From: Przewalskia tangutica
Taxonomy: Eukaryota; Streptophyta; Magnoliopsida; Solanales; Solanaceae
Assembly: GCA_029844215.1 (NCBI GenBank)
Contig: CM056719.1
Span: 1 to 64,000 of the forward strand
Direction: 5' to 3'
DNA: 64,000 nucleotides
A program made the position numbers and the translations under genes. Position 1 is the first letter of the stretch, and each line of letters starts with the position of its first letter. Under the pieces are notes generated by a model. The model worked only from the letters and a program-made list of their open reading frames with translations, was not told the origin of the DNA and made no database searches. Shown here piece after piece: positions 26,641 to 37,702 of the stretch.

Positions 26641-26769
26641 TCATTGCTTATTTGATTATTGCATCTTCCTTCTTTTTGCACTCCTGCTGATGAGCAGTGT
26701 ATTTTCCCCTACGGGGGCCCCCTGTACTTCTTTTTATATATAAAATCATATCGGCTTCATAAAAAAAAA

Positions 26770-27968
26770 ATTACTTTGTCATGGTCGACATCGCGTAATA
26801 TTGCATTTCTAAGCCAAGAAACTAAAATTCGTGATGTTTTGCACTTTCGGTGTGTATTAGCATATAAATTTTCTAAAATTCGGTTGACGATCTCTGATTG
26901 CCCTAAAAACAATCGGTCCATCAAAAACAGGCTGGTGATCGAGACCTATTATTTCATCATGGTCGACGTCGCGTATTATTGCATTTCTAAGCCAAGAAAC
27001 TAAAATTCGTGATGCTTTGCACTTTCGGTGTGTATTAGCATATAAATTTTCTAAAATTCGGTTGACGATCTCTAATAGGCCTAAAATTCATCCGGTCCAT
27101 CAAAAATCGGCTGGTGATCGACACTCATTACTTTGTCATTGCCTACGTCGCATACTATTGATTTCTAAGCCAAAGAACTCAAATTCGTGATTTTTTGCAC
27201 TTTCTGTGTATTAGCACATAAATTTTCTAAAATTCGGTTGTCGATCTTTGAATTTGTCCAAAAATTCATCTGGTCTATCAAAAATTGGCTGGTGATTGAC
27301 TTATATTACTTTGTCATTGCCGATGTTACATATTATTGTATTTATAAGCCAAGAAACTCAAATTCATGATTTTTTGCACTTTTGGTGTATATTAGCACAC
27401 ATATTTTCTAAAATTCGATCGACGGTCTCTGATTGGACTAAAATTCATATAGTCCATCAAAAACAGGCTGGTGATCGATACCTATTACTTCGTCATGGAC
27501 GACGTCGCATATTATTTCATTTCTAAGCCAAGAAACTCAAATTCGTGATTTTTTACATATTCGGTGATTAATTGCACACAGATTTTCTGGAATCCGATCG
27601 ACGATCTCTGATTGGCCTAAAATTCATCCAATCCATCAAAAACAGGCTGGTGATCAACACTCATTACTTCGTCATGGTCGACATCTCGTATTATTTCATT
27701 TCTAAGCCAAGAAACTCAAATTCGTAATTTTTTACATATTCAGTGAGTATTAACACATAGATTTTCTGGAATCAGATCGACGATCTCTGATTGACCTAAA
27801 ATTCATCCAATCCATCAAAAATATGCTGGTGATCGACACTCATTACTTCGTCATGGTCGACATCTCGTATTATTTCATTTCTAAGCCAAGAAACTCAAAT
27901 TCGTGATTTTTTACATATTCAGTGAGTATTAGCACACAGATTTTCTGGAATCCGATCGACGATCTCTG
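26770..27968 (+). repeat. Divergent satellite type C, right end of the array
   Basis: Begins with the right TSD copy (26770-26784) and continues as type C monomers to cgatctctgat at about 27968. There the sequence switches abruptly to non-satellite. This is the last satellite in the window. Confidence 0.92.
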
Positions 27969-28001
27969 ATAGTTCAGAATCCAACAGCCCAAACATGTCT
28001 G

Positions 28002-29270
28002 ATATAGACAGTGAGGTAAATGTCTTCTCCGACAAATTTTAATCTAAAAACAAACATGATAAATGGGATTTCTATAGAAATAGAGTAATAAGGTCAGAAA
28101 GAGAATTAGACATTACTTCTTGTTCTGAGTATGGAGAGGTAGATTTTCTTGATGACAGAAAACTCTTAGGCACTGTTACTGGTAAGGAACCTTATGTTGA
28201 TGAAATTGTAAGGTTATTTTATGTGAATTTGAACTCTGATATAGAGGATACCTCTTCGAAGAAATTTGGAAAGGTTTATCTCTATAACAAAGTATATCAG
28301 TTCTCCTTCAGTCCTCAATCAATGTATGAGACTAAATGATAAGCAAGTGAGAGATAGAGAGAATCACAGCAAACAGGGATATAATGATCGAATATCTCAC
28401 TGGAGGTATACTTAAGAAATGGATCCCTAGATGCCCAGCATCGAAACTCACTGCTCTGTTTACAACCCTCCACAAAATAGCAATTCACAATTGGCTTCCC
28501 TCTTTAAATGAATCAATTGTCACATCTGAACAAGCCTTTCTACTCTTCAAAATTGGTAAAGGATTCAAAGTTGATCTAGGCAACATAATTTTCTATCAAG
28601 TTTCTAACCTAGCAGAAAAAGAGTCAATTTCCATCCTACATTTTCCCTTTCTGATTTTTAAAAATATTAACAAGCCAAGGTCTAGAGCCTTTGAGAGGAA
28701 ATATTTTGGGGAAAGCTCCTGAACTCTACATTGTCAATAAAGCTATACTTAAGAGCAAAGAGAGAGTGATTGACCTCCCATGGACAAAAGAGGCAGATAG
28801 GGAAAATGTTACCAGAAATGTTCCTAACATCCAGGGCAACACAGGTCCAAGACAGTATGAACTGTCTACAAATTAGCTAGTGGAGAAGATTACTAAAATC
28901 AACTTACAAATTGCTGGAGTTGATAACGTTAGAGATGCACTAGTTCGAGCGAGAGACTATTTCCTACTTCTGCGTTCTTCACAAAAAGAGGGATAAGAAG
29001 ATGAACAAAGGGAGCAGATACAGGGGGAGCAGAGGATGGCTGGTGAAGGCACAAATGGAGGTGGAGAATCTGTTACTGCAGAAGAAGCTGTGGATGCTGT
29101 CATGCAGAGATAAGAGGCAGTAGGAAGGAAAGTCTTACTGACAAGGCTAAACTTAGAGCAGAAACTGAAGCTGCAAGACAAAGAGTTGAAGCTGAAACCG
29201 AAGCATCTAGATAGAGGAAGGAGCAAACTGAAGTCATGCAAAAGTATAAAGCGGTTGGAAACTACTACTG
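28002..29270 (+). pseudogene. Plant-transposon-type protein (Transposase_32-like), degenerate
   Basis: Two adjoining open pieces resemble the 'putative plant transposon protein' domain common in plant repeats. At about 28170-28340 the frame reads VRLFYVNLNSDIED and KVYLYNKVYQFSFSPQ. At 28384-28722 it reads LTGGILKKW, KLTALFTTLHKIAIHNWLP, LLFKIGKG, VDLGNIIFYQV and HFPFLIF. Stops or frameshifts separate them, and another frame (28691-28876) continues with VIDLPWTKEADREN. A Glu/Lys-rich, possibly coiled-coil stretch follows (~28990-29270). The biochemical role of this domain is unknown to me. It lies just upstream of a purine tract and an LTR, so it belongs to an LTR element whose 5' part is missing where the satellite begins. 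Confidence 0.55.
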
Positions 29271-29590
29271 ATGTATGACATGCAAGGGATATGTGCTGAT
29301 ACTATTTGGCTGTTGATGTTGTTAAAATGTTGCTAATTGGTTACTAACTGGTTACTGTTGATATTTGGGATGTAATGATCTGACAATTATTATTTTTGTT
29401 TTGTTTTGGATGATGTAACTAAATGACTATGATGTAAGTTCTAATCCTACATGAATGGCTTGTATATGTTTTGTTTATATGTCATCACAGGTTAAGGGGG
29501 AGCATTATTGTAATCATAGATGTTGGGACAACATCTATAACATTGTTGTAAGTCACTTGCACATAATAGAATAGGTTTTGTGAAGAAAGG

Positions 29591-29605
29591 CCAAAAGGGG
29601 GAGAC
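29591..29605 (+). other. Polypurine tract before the LTR
   Basis: aaaagggggaga immediately precedes the LTR start TGTTAATG. A second purine-rich run (ttaagggggagca) lies ~100 bp upstream. Confidence 0.6.
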
Positions 29606-30541
29606 TGTTAATGTTGGGTTTGGTGTTGTGATATTTCGCCCAATATATCATTTTCAGCTCTAAGTTAAAATCTGAAATGTTGGAACAAATGTCACAACAT
29701 TTGGACAAACATTCTATGAAACAGTTTTACCTTACTTCACGAAACTGAAGATCACGTGGAATTTTTACCACGATGGTAAAAATGACTTGGCAAAGAGTTT
29801 TTGGAGCTGATGAAAAATGTGAGAAGACCAAGTCAAAGTTGTTTCTAAGCTTGTGGAACAAGTCCAAGAAGTTAGAGGATCTTTCTCCACATTTTTCTCC
29901 AACAAACCTTATCGGTTGTCCACCTTTCCCTCAACCTCTACAATGATTCAATGAGCATTTCAAGGAAGACCCTCTACTATAAATAGAGAGGTTGCATTAG
30001 TGAATCGATATCCAGAAAAGGTTAGAAAAAATATCAAGAGATCTCTCTGATATATTCATCAGAAAACTGGATCACAAGTGTTGCCTGAGCGTGTCGACAA
30101 CATTCTGTCCAACATTATAATTTTTGCCCAGATTCTAAATTAGTTCTTTATTGAAACAATTGTAATGAGATGTTGTCTATGTCTATTTAGGTAGATTTTT
30201 TAGGCAGAAGTCATATGCGACTTCAACTTTGTAATTCCTTTTGTATTATCTTGTAATATTGTAAAAGAATGAATTTATTCAATTGTATATAAATATATAC
30301 AATACTTTTGGTCACTGACCGTCATAGATTATATTGAAATATAATCTATGTAAATATTAAACATTTGTGTTCTTTATATTTCCGCTGCATTTACTCTTAA
30401 AAGTTTTTCTATTTTATTGAAGTGTTGTCACTTGTGTTAGACGACATTATCCCTGACATTTACAAACTGTATTAGCATTCAATCTTATTTTACTTCCAGT
30501 TTGTTTCTTACTATTCCATAGTTAACCCCCGGGACCTAACA
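29606..30541 (+). mobile_element. LTR (936 bp) of a truncated LTR element
   Basis: Bounded by the inverted termini TGTTA and TAACA and preceded by a polypurine tract, hence a 3' LTR on the plus strand. The matching 5' LTR and pol are not in the window; the internal part stops at the satellite edge (27968). The clade is uncertain; the ggggga tract and extra ORF before the LTR would suit a SIRE/Maximus-like copia, but this is inference. Confidence 0.7.
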
Positions 30542-31000
30542 AAAAGCAATATAACTATTATCTTCAGTAAGTAGCTTATTTGTTCTCTTCTTTTTTCATA
30601 TTTGTAGTTGCGCTAAACTTTAATTATAAAATTAACATATAACATTATCGAATGGAAATACATATTCAACATTTCTTGCATTGAAAAACAGAGAATAAAA
30701 GAGCTATTCAAGTGATGAGTTAAGATTCTCTGTGTCCAAGTTAACAGATTTAATTATCTTTATTTTTTCCTAGTCGTTGGTCATTGAACTTTATCAGCTG
30801 TAATAGTTAAATTAATAAACTTTACTGACTATAACAGTAACGTCACTAAACTTTGCGTAAGGTCGTACTTAAGCCGAAATACAAAAATCAGTCAAGTTGA
30901 TGTACTGCTAAATAATTATTAGAGACATTTTGGTGTTTGTTTGTTTGAATTAAATAATTAGCATTAGCACAATTTTCCAGCCAGCACAACTAAATGATCT
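30542..31000. other. Unassigned AT-rich spacer
   Basis: No ORF or recognised repeat. Before the copia insertion this stretch was continuous with 51350 onward, so it is the original 3' flank of the host CRIB gene. It ends in gatct, the likely left target duplication of the copia element. Confidence 0.5.
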
Positions 31001-31206
31001 TGTTAGATGATATTAATCTTCCTTGGGGAGTCTTTCATTAATATCAAAGTATATATAGAGTACAATGTTCATCCCTTATATAATAGGAATCCTAAACCTA
31101 TACAAAAGAGGAATCTTAGTCTTACCATAATTATATTTACACAATAAATGGAAATATTCTAATTATGGGTAGGGATACAATTGTTTCTATGATATACATG
31201 TTTACA
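31001..31206 (-). repeat. Copia 3' LTR
   Basis: tgttagatga to catgtttaca. Aligned by eye with 51144-51349 there are 6 substitutions in 206 bp and no gaps, so the insertion is fairly old. Confidence 0.93.
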
Positions 31207-31812
31207 CACCCACTCAGTCGGAGCGGGAAGAAGCCGGACGCTGATACTGGATCTGAAGTCAAGAAATAACTGTCTGGGAAGTCCTTTGGTAAATATATCT
31301 GCATACTGATAGGATGATGGTACATGTAACACTCTGACATGTCCTAGTGCAACTTTCTCACGAACAAAGTGTAGGTCTATCTCAATGTGTTTGGTTCGCT
31401 GATGTTGAACCGGATTATGAGACAGATAGATGGCAGAGATGTTATCACAATACACACTAGATGCCTGACGCAAAGGACACTGAAGTTCTAACAGTAAATT
31501 TCTGAGCCAACAAATCTCATCTACTACATTTGCAACGCCTCTATACTCAGCCTCGGCACTGGAGCGAGATAGGGTAGCCTGTCGCTTGACAGACCAAGAA
31601 ATCAGATTATCCCGTAAAAAAACACAAAAGTCGGAGGTGGAGTGTCGCGTGTACGGACACCCTGCCCAATTTGCATTTGTATATGAAAGCAACCTGTTTA
31701 GTGCATAGAGGTATAAGTGCAAAACATAATCAAGAGTGTCCTTAATGTATCGAATGATACGCTTAAGAGCAGTGAAATGAGACTCCCTGGGGGCATGCAT
31801 GAATAAGCACAC
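31159..31812 (-). pseudogene. Copia RNase H and polyprotein C-terminus
   Basis: 217 residues in one open frame. Copia RNase H signatures are seen: YTNANWAGCP (the Asp of the usual Y-x-D-A-D-W is Asn at the first position), SRSSAEAEYRGVA, CDNISAIYLSHNPVQHQRTKHIEID, and the terminal VPSSYQYADIFTKGLP. The frame runs on into the LTR, as is common for short-LTR copia. This is the 3' piece of the pol gene. The Athila-like insertion at 32006-37026 cuts it from the RT. Confidence 0.9.
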
Positions 31813-32000
31813 CTGATAAACAGCATAAGCTATGTCTGGTCTGGTAAATGTGAGTTACTGAAGTGCACCTGTAAGACTCCTATACAGAGTAGGATCAGAG
31901 AGTGGAGCACCATCCATAGCACTGAGCTTAGATTTTGAATCGACTGGAGTAGGCATAACTTTGCAATTCGCCATCTTAGCACTGTACATTATCTCCTCTA

Positions 32001-32005
32001 CATAC
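32001..32005. repeat. Target-site duplication of the nested Athila-like element, left
   Basis: catac, identical to 37027-37031 on the other side. Confidence 0.9.
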
Positions 32006-33348
32006 TGTTAGTGAATTTCCACACGCTTAACGCAAGTGTACGTATCGGGACAAGTAATATAGTCTAGGTAAGACCGAATATCGTCCTCAGGGACTGGTGT
32101 TCAATTACCAAACATCTATTCTATGTTATCTATTTGGCTGTCGATAGTGTGTTGTTGTTTTTATCTATAACTACTGAATAGTTGCAGAAATTAACTAAAA
32201 TACTTTACTTAAATCAGATATGGTAGAAATAGGGCTTCCAATCTCCTCAACTATCCGCTCGCGTTAATCCTTAATGCAACAATAAAGGTTCTTCTTCTAT
32301 GTTAAGATAGCAGGTTAACTAGACCGTTTTATATTCTGGTTAGGATATATAAACACTCAACCCCGATGCATAAATATTCTATATTTCTATGACAGATTTT
32401 ACCACATAGGAGGATTAAGAACAGTAACCTATAAAACTACACAAGTATCGGGATACTTTCGTCCACGATTTTAACCTATGTTTATTCAACTATAGCATAT
32501 TCAAATATCCCCTTTCGGATTTCGATTCAAAATCAAAATAAGTGATGATAACTAGTGATCAGTTAATTATCAAGCAATCAAAACAACTATTGAATAAATC
32601 TTAACTATATGAAGAAAAAACCAAAACCATGCATTAAGTCATAAAGACGAGGTTCAAGAGAATTGAAAGGAAAGCCCTAATTAGAGTTTAGCTCCTAGCC
32701 ATATACATGCTAAGAACTAAAATATTATCCAACATAAACTGAAAGTAAATAAAGTAAAGAAAGAAAAATACTTAAGAACAAGTCTCTAATGAAGCTTCCA
32801 AGAAATTATGTTATGTTGTGAATAGAGGAATTGAGGAACTATGTACAATATGAAAGATGGAAGATTGTAGAATGAAGGATGTCCCTCTAGGTCAGGGTTT
32901 TAGGGATTATATAGCTGGGAAAAGTTGTCCTTTTGAATCCTGAAAACGTGTCAAATTCGGCGCAGAAACTGAAAAATCCCGCGTCGGCGCCGCGGCCCTG
33001 CTGGGTGGCGTCGCGGAGCCTGAACTCCTGCGACGAACTCAGATTTTCAGAACAATTAGCGCCTGAGGCGTCTTCTGGCAGTTTTTCGGTTCTTCGTCCT
33101 TTTTTCGTCCGGACTTCGTCTGATTTCTTCTATACTTTCCGGGACTTCTTAGGCTTTGTATCTTGGCCTTTTCTTGTGCAATTCTATCTCAAATATGCTC
33201 ATTTTCTGTTCTTTTGTCATTTCTCCATTTTTTACCGCTGTGACTCAAAAGAAAGAAAAACGAACCAAATACTATACTAAACACACCAAAAACGATTAAA
33301 ATACTAACTAAAAATGACTCAAAAAGTGTATATTAAATATGCGTAATA
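32006..33348 (-). repeat. 3' LTR of the Athila-like element
   Basis: Homologous along its length to 35727-37026, with scattered substitutions. It carries one complete GC dyad (32986-33020) that is partly deleted in the other LTR. Confidence 0.9.
32986..33020. repeat. GC dyad (14-7-14) in Athila-like LTR
   Basis: Arm 1 ggcgccgcggccct (32986-32999), 7-bp spacer, arm 2 ggcgtcgcggagcc (33007-33020). The partner LTR has lost about 24 bp of it near 36704-36720. Confidence 0.8.
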
Positions 33349-33368
33349 AATACCCCCAAACTTACCCT
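33349..33368 (-). other. Polypurine tract (reads purine on minus strand)
   Basis: aatacccccaaacttaccc on the plus strand, i.e. a gtttgggggta tract just inside the 3' LTR, as usual for Athila/Tat-type elements. Confidence 0.65.
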
Positions 33369-34959
33369 TTACTCGCCCTCGAGTAAAGCAAAAAAAACAA
33401 AAACAAAATCAAAGAAAAGACTTTATGAAATGGATCAAGTAGTTATAGCAATGCTTCTTCAAAATCATGGATGAAAGATGGGATAATATGTTGGAACATA
33501 CATAGCATGAATAATCAGCAATCTAGAATTTCAAGTTAGATATTTCGTAAATTCACTTAAATCATAATCAATGGAAATAAAAACAACTAACCTATGCATG
33601 TCAATTTCATTCCATCTTTTTCAAATACTATAGACCTGTTTACTTGATATTCTCCACTAATCATAGACATACACATTAAAGATCATCAGGACTTTCAGGG
33701 GTTGTAATGTAGGCTTAGGCAGAGGTAGGTAAAAATAGGCATTTAGGCTCAATTACGTACCATAAGCATTTTTCATTCAACTCCTTTTCCTTCTTTTTGA
33801 CTTTCTTTTTAATCGCATACCTATTTTTTCCCTCTCTTTTGTTTTGAGAGAATGGTATGTATTATAACTAACAGGCACCCCCAAACTTAGGCTTTTGCAT
33901 ATTTTTCATTGGGGTGCATTAAATTTTCATTCTCTTTTTATTTCTTTTTCAACACTTTTCATCCCACTAACTTTCAATTATCACTTATGGCACAAACAGG
34001 GAATCATAGGGTGTCAAACAAAGATCTTATTTTAGCTCAAAGGGGCTGACTAGTGATACAATTTATGTCAGGGTAGGTAATGAATGGTCAGAAGGGATAT
34101 CAAAGAAATGTCTGAATCATCTCCCTAAACATGTACATCTTAACTATTTCGCCTCAAATAACAAGCAAACAGATTTTCTAGACATTTTCAACCATTCTTT
34201 CCATAACTGACACACATAGGCTAAGCACCAATATCCTAAAGAATTAGATGTCATGAATTTTTGGCATATCTAACTTAAGCACACAGATTTTAGCTTTCAA
34301 TTCCATTACATTATCCCACTTTATCCACTCAATATCTTTAGCAACTACAACATGATTGATCCATAAATAAAAAATATGACTAAAAAACACACAAAACAAC
34401 ACAAAGACAAATAAAAAAGACTCAAAACAATAAAACAAAATAAGACACCCCCCCCCCTAAACTTAATCGACACATTTTCCCCAATGTGTGAAGACTAAAA
34501 AAAAAAAATAGACAACTTACTGACACAACACATCGATCATAACGGAGGTATGGGAGGAATTTCTGGGAATTGCACAGTTTTGGGACTTTCTGAATTTCTG
34601 GCGCCACGGCGCTGCTGCCAATTTTTCCATCTTCAGTGTTTTTGTCCCTTTTTCCTCAGAGTTAGCTTCCAGTCCACCTGTCATCCAACAACACAAGACA
34701 CGAACCCAAGATCGTGAGACTGTTCAAGACAAAATTAAACAAACTAAAAAACAGAAAATCAAACTAACATAATTAAAAACCTTGGGTTGCTTCCCAAGTA
34801 GCGCTGTCTTTAACGTCTTATAGTCGGATGTAGTTAACCTTTACTAGTGCCTGGTGGATCCTTCTGCGAACTGCTTACAATCCGCATAGTCATTGTTGTA
34901 TGTGTCACTTCAACTACAACCATCTTTCCAAACAAGGGCTTCATATGTAAGATTATCCC
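33369..34959 (-). other. Non-coding internal region of the Athila-like element
   Basis: No long ORF. It contains other short C-runs followed by aaactta (near 33880 and 34443-34463), resembling extra polypurine tracts, a half GC dyad (ggcgccacggcgct, 34600-34613), and the phrase ttgggttgcttcccaagtag (~34782) that is common in plant Ty3 elements of this type. Confidence 0.55.
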
Positions 34960-35608
34960 TCATTCAAACAAGGCAGACTTGTATTCAAGGCTCTCTATAA
35001 TGTAGGGATCAGTGAAATTCCCTACATCTCTCAACTTTTGTGGGTGCCCTTGAGGGTATGGACTTTCTGGTTGAGGGTCAGCAATGACCTTTGGTGTAGT
35101 CTTTTCCGCAATAGAGTGGTCATCAGTGACCTCTTCTTTATTGACACCAACTATCTCTCCAAATTCTTCAACAGTTTGTTGTGGTTCAGGTTCCACAATC
35201 TGCTCACCATTCCTCGTAACTAGGTCACTTGGTGGAATTTCTTGAGGTGTAATCGTTATCATGTCGATCAGTTGCCCGATTTGTGGTTCCCAATTCAGAA
35301 TTTATTCCATTGGAGTTTCCAAGTTCTGAAGAGATGGTCTTACTTCCACCATGAATTGAGTTTGGACGGTTGTGAGTGCCAACAATGCTGCTCTTAATTC
35401 GTCTGGCTCCTCGGATGTGGTCTGAATCTGTGGCTGTTGAAATTGCCCTTGAGGATTCTGGCACTGGGTGAGCCTGAGTAAGGCTTCCTGCAGCTCATTT
35501 CGATCTTCCTGTGGAGCCTGTGGGTTAACTTGTTGTTGATGATACTGCTATTGTGGATAGTATTCGTAGTACTGCTGCCCCTGATAGTAGTAGTAGTCCA
35601 TGTGCCCT
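34960..35608 (-). pseudogene. Gag-like acidic protein remnant
   Basis: Read on the minus strand from about 35600. A Tyr/Gln-rich start (YYYYQGQQYYEYYP) is followed by a Gln/Glu-rich segment with NELQEALLRLTQ-type helical spacing. The final open piece (34960-35262, 100 residues) is acidic and Pro-rich (EPEPQQTVEEFGEIVG). At least two stops interrupt it. It has no recognisable capsid, zinc knuckle or enzyme motif. It could be a tail or linker domain of a gag kept after deletion of the rest. Confidence 0.45.
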
Positions 35609-35700
35609 TTTTTTTTTTTTTACAAAATTTGAAAAACAACAAAAAGTGATAACAAGATGCTTGCAAAAAAAGTTAGATAAATCGATATTGAAAGTACGCC

Positions 35701-35720
35701 AGTCCCCGGCAACGGCGCCA
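35701..35720 (-). other. Primer-binding site, tRNA-Asp type
   Basis: On the minus strand it reads TGGCGCCGTTGCCGGGGACT, complementary to the 3' end of plant tRNA-Asp, a few bases inside the LTR. The same site occurs on the plus strand at 57588-57605. This PBS is characteristic of Athila/Tat elements. Confidence 0.8.
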
Positions 35721-35726
35721 AAAACT

Positions 35727-37026
35727 TGTTAGCGATTTTCCACACGCTTAACGCAAGTGTACGTATCGGGACAAGTAATATAGTCTAGGTAAGACCGAAT
35801 ATCGTCCTCAGAGACTGGTGTTCAATTACCAAACATCTATTTTATGTTATTTATTTGGCTGTCGATAGTGTGTTGTTGTTTTTATCTATAACTACTGAAT
35901 AGTTGCAGAAATTAACTAAAATACTTTACTTAAATCAGATATGATGGAAATAGGGCTTTCAATCTCCTCAACTATCCGCTCGCTTTAATCCTTAATGCAA
36001 CAATAAAGGTTCTTCTTCTATGTTAAGATAGCAGGTTAACTAGACCGTTTTATATTCTGGTTAGGATATATAAACACTCAACCCCAGTGCAGAAATCTTC
36101 TATATTTCTATGACAGATTTTACCACATAGGAGGATTAAGAACAGTAACCTATAAAACTACACAAGTACCGGGGTACTTTCGTCCACGATTTTAACCTAT
36201 GTTTATTCAACTATAGCATATTCAAATCTCCCCTTTCGGACTTCGATTCGAAATCATATAAGTGATGATAACTAGTGATCAGTTAATTATCAAGCAATCA
36301 AAACAACTATTGAATAAATCTTAACTATATGAAGAAGAAACCAAAACCATGCATTAAGTCAAAAAGACGAGGTTCAAGCGAATTGAAAGGAAAGCCCTAA
36401 TTAGAGTTTAGCTCCTAACCATAGACATGCTAAGAACTAAAATATTATTCAACATAAACTGAAAGTAAATAAAGTAAAGAAAGAAAAATACTTAAGAATA
36501 AGTCTCTAATCTTGAAGCTTCCAAGAAATTATGTTATGTTGTGAATAGAGGAATTGAGGAACTATGTACAATATGGAATATGGAAGATTGTAGAATGAAG
36601 GATGTCCCTCTAGGTCAGGGTTTTAGGGATTATATAGCTGGGAAAAGATGTCCTTTCGAATCCTGAAAACGTGTCAAATTCGGCCCAGAAACTGAAAAAT
36701 CCCTCGTCGGCGCGGCGCCTGAACTCCTGCGACGAACTCAAATTTTCAGAACAATTAGCGCCTGAGGCGTCTTCTGGCTGTTTTTCGGTTCTTCGTCTGA
36801 TTTCTTCTATACTTCCCGGGACTTCTTAGGCTTCGTATCTTGGCCTTTTCTTGTGCAATTTCATCTCAAATATGCTCATTTTCTCTTCTTTTTGTCATTT
36901 CTCCATTTTTTACCGCTGTGACTCAAAAGAAAGAAAAACGAACCAAATACTATACTAAACACACCAAAAACGATTAAAATACTAACTAAAAATGACTCAA
37001 AAAATGTATATAAAATATGTCTAACA
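35727..37026 (-). repeat. 5' LTR of the Athila-like element
   Basis: tgttagcgatt to gtctaaca. It matches the other LTR except for scattered changes and two deletions in the GC-rich part (about 24 bp in the dyad at ~36704-36720 and another near 36785). Confidence 0.9.
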
Positions 37027-37036
37027 CATACTTACA

Positions 37037-37702
37037 CTAACACAAGAACATGTGATTGGCAGACCTGGTCACTGATATCCCCAAGAAATAACTTAGCTTT
37101 CCCAAATCAGTCATTGCAAATTCGGACATAAGCAAGGCAATAATCTCATTTTTTAATCTATCTGAGGAGGCAGTCAGAACAATATCATCCACGTACAGTA
37201 ATAAGTAAGCAGTTCTACTACCTCGATGAAAAATGAAGAGTGATGTATCACTCTTGCTGCATACAAACCCAATCTGCAAGATATACCTGGCAAAGCGATC
37301 ATACCACGCACGGGGGGGCTGTTTCAGGCCATATAGTGACTTACGGAGATGGCACATATAGTGAGGGACTGCTGGATGGGTGAACCCAGGCAGCTGATGC
37401 ATGTACACTGTTTCTCTCAGGTCCCCATGTAATAATGCATTCTTCACATCAAGTTGATGGATCGGCCAGTGTTTTCACATGGTAATGCTCAAAACTGTGC
37501 GAATAGTAGCCGGTTTTGACAACCGGGCTAAAGGTCTCCCCATAATCAATGCCCTTCTGCTGATTTGTGTCATTAGCCACAAGACGGGCCTTATACCTCT
37601 CAAGATCCTCATTGTCTCTGAACTTGTGACAAAAAAGCCACATACAATGAATTACATTCACCCCCTTAGGTCTAGGTACTAGATCCCACATGTGCTATTT
37701 AG
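37037..37702 (-). pseudogene. Copia reverse transcriptase (N-terminal and catalytic part)
   Basis: Two frames cover the domain. 37449-37691 reads WDLVPRPKGVNVIHCMW, ERYKARLVAN and GETFSPVVK. 37037-37447 and the bases just before it read HQLDVKNALLHGDL, SLYGLKQPPRAWYDRF and LLLYVDDIVLTASS. The catalytic Asp of motif A (LDVKNA) and the YVDD box are intact, but a frameshift around 37450-37500 separates the pieces. The domain is cut at 37026 by the Athila-like element and RNase H continues at 31812. It copies element RNA to DNA in intact relatives. Confidence 0.9.

Larger units (their letters stand above)
23262..26769 (+). mobile_element. LINE-derived non-autonomous element, copy 2
   Basis: A 3.51-kb insertion with a perfect 15-bp TSD and a poly(A) end. 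It has the same organisation as copy 1: repeated 5' region, ORF1 with DUF4283 and zinc knuckle, a decayed acidic tail (25736-~26570), and a related 3' UTR ending in ccccctgtac plus an A tract. Again no endonuclease or RT segment is visible. The two copies are clearly diverged, so they represent separate insertions and not a duplicated block. Confidence 0.9.
32006..37026 (-). mobile_element. Non-autonomous Athila/Tat-like LTR element (5.0 kb)
   Basis: Perfect 5-bp TSD catac; TGTTA...TAACA-type ends; LTRs of 1343 and 1300 bp. A tRNA-Asp-type primer-binding site (35701-35720) and a G-rich polypurine tract place it on the minus strand. The internal region is only ~2.4 kb, with a gag-like acidic ORF remnant and no protease, RT or integrase. 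It needs proteins from an autonomous relative; the LTR-gag unit at 56041-59100 is of the same broad family. It inserted into the copia RT gene. Confidence 0.88.

Noticed and set aside
1531..27968. Open reading frames within the satellite (for example 6947-7135, 15286-15579, 17774-17956, 21282-21524, 22590-22808, 26659-27003)
   Set aside because: They translate the repeat unit itself in arbitrary frames and are not kept from monomer to monomer.
27960..27970. Both ends of the satellite stop near the ctctgat position of the monomer
   Set aside because: The left end is an LTR insertion and the right a margin of old monomers; two events of different kind do not support a common mechanism.
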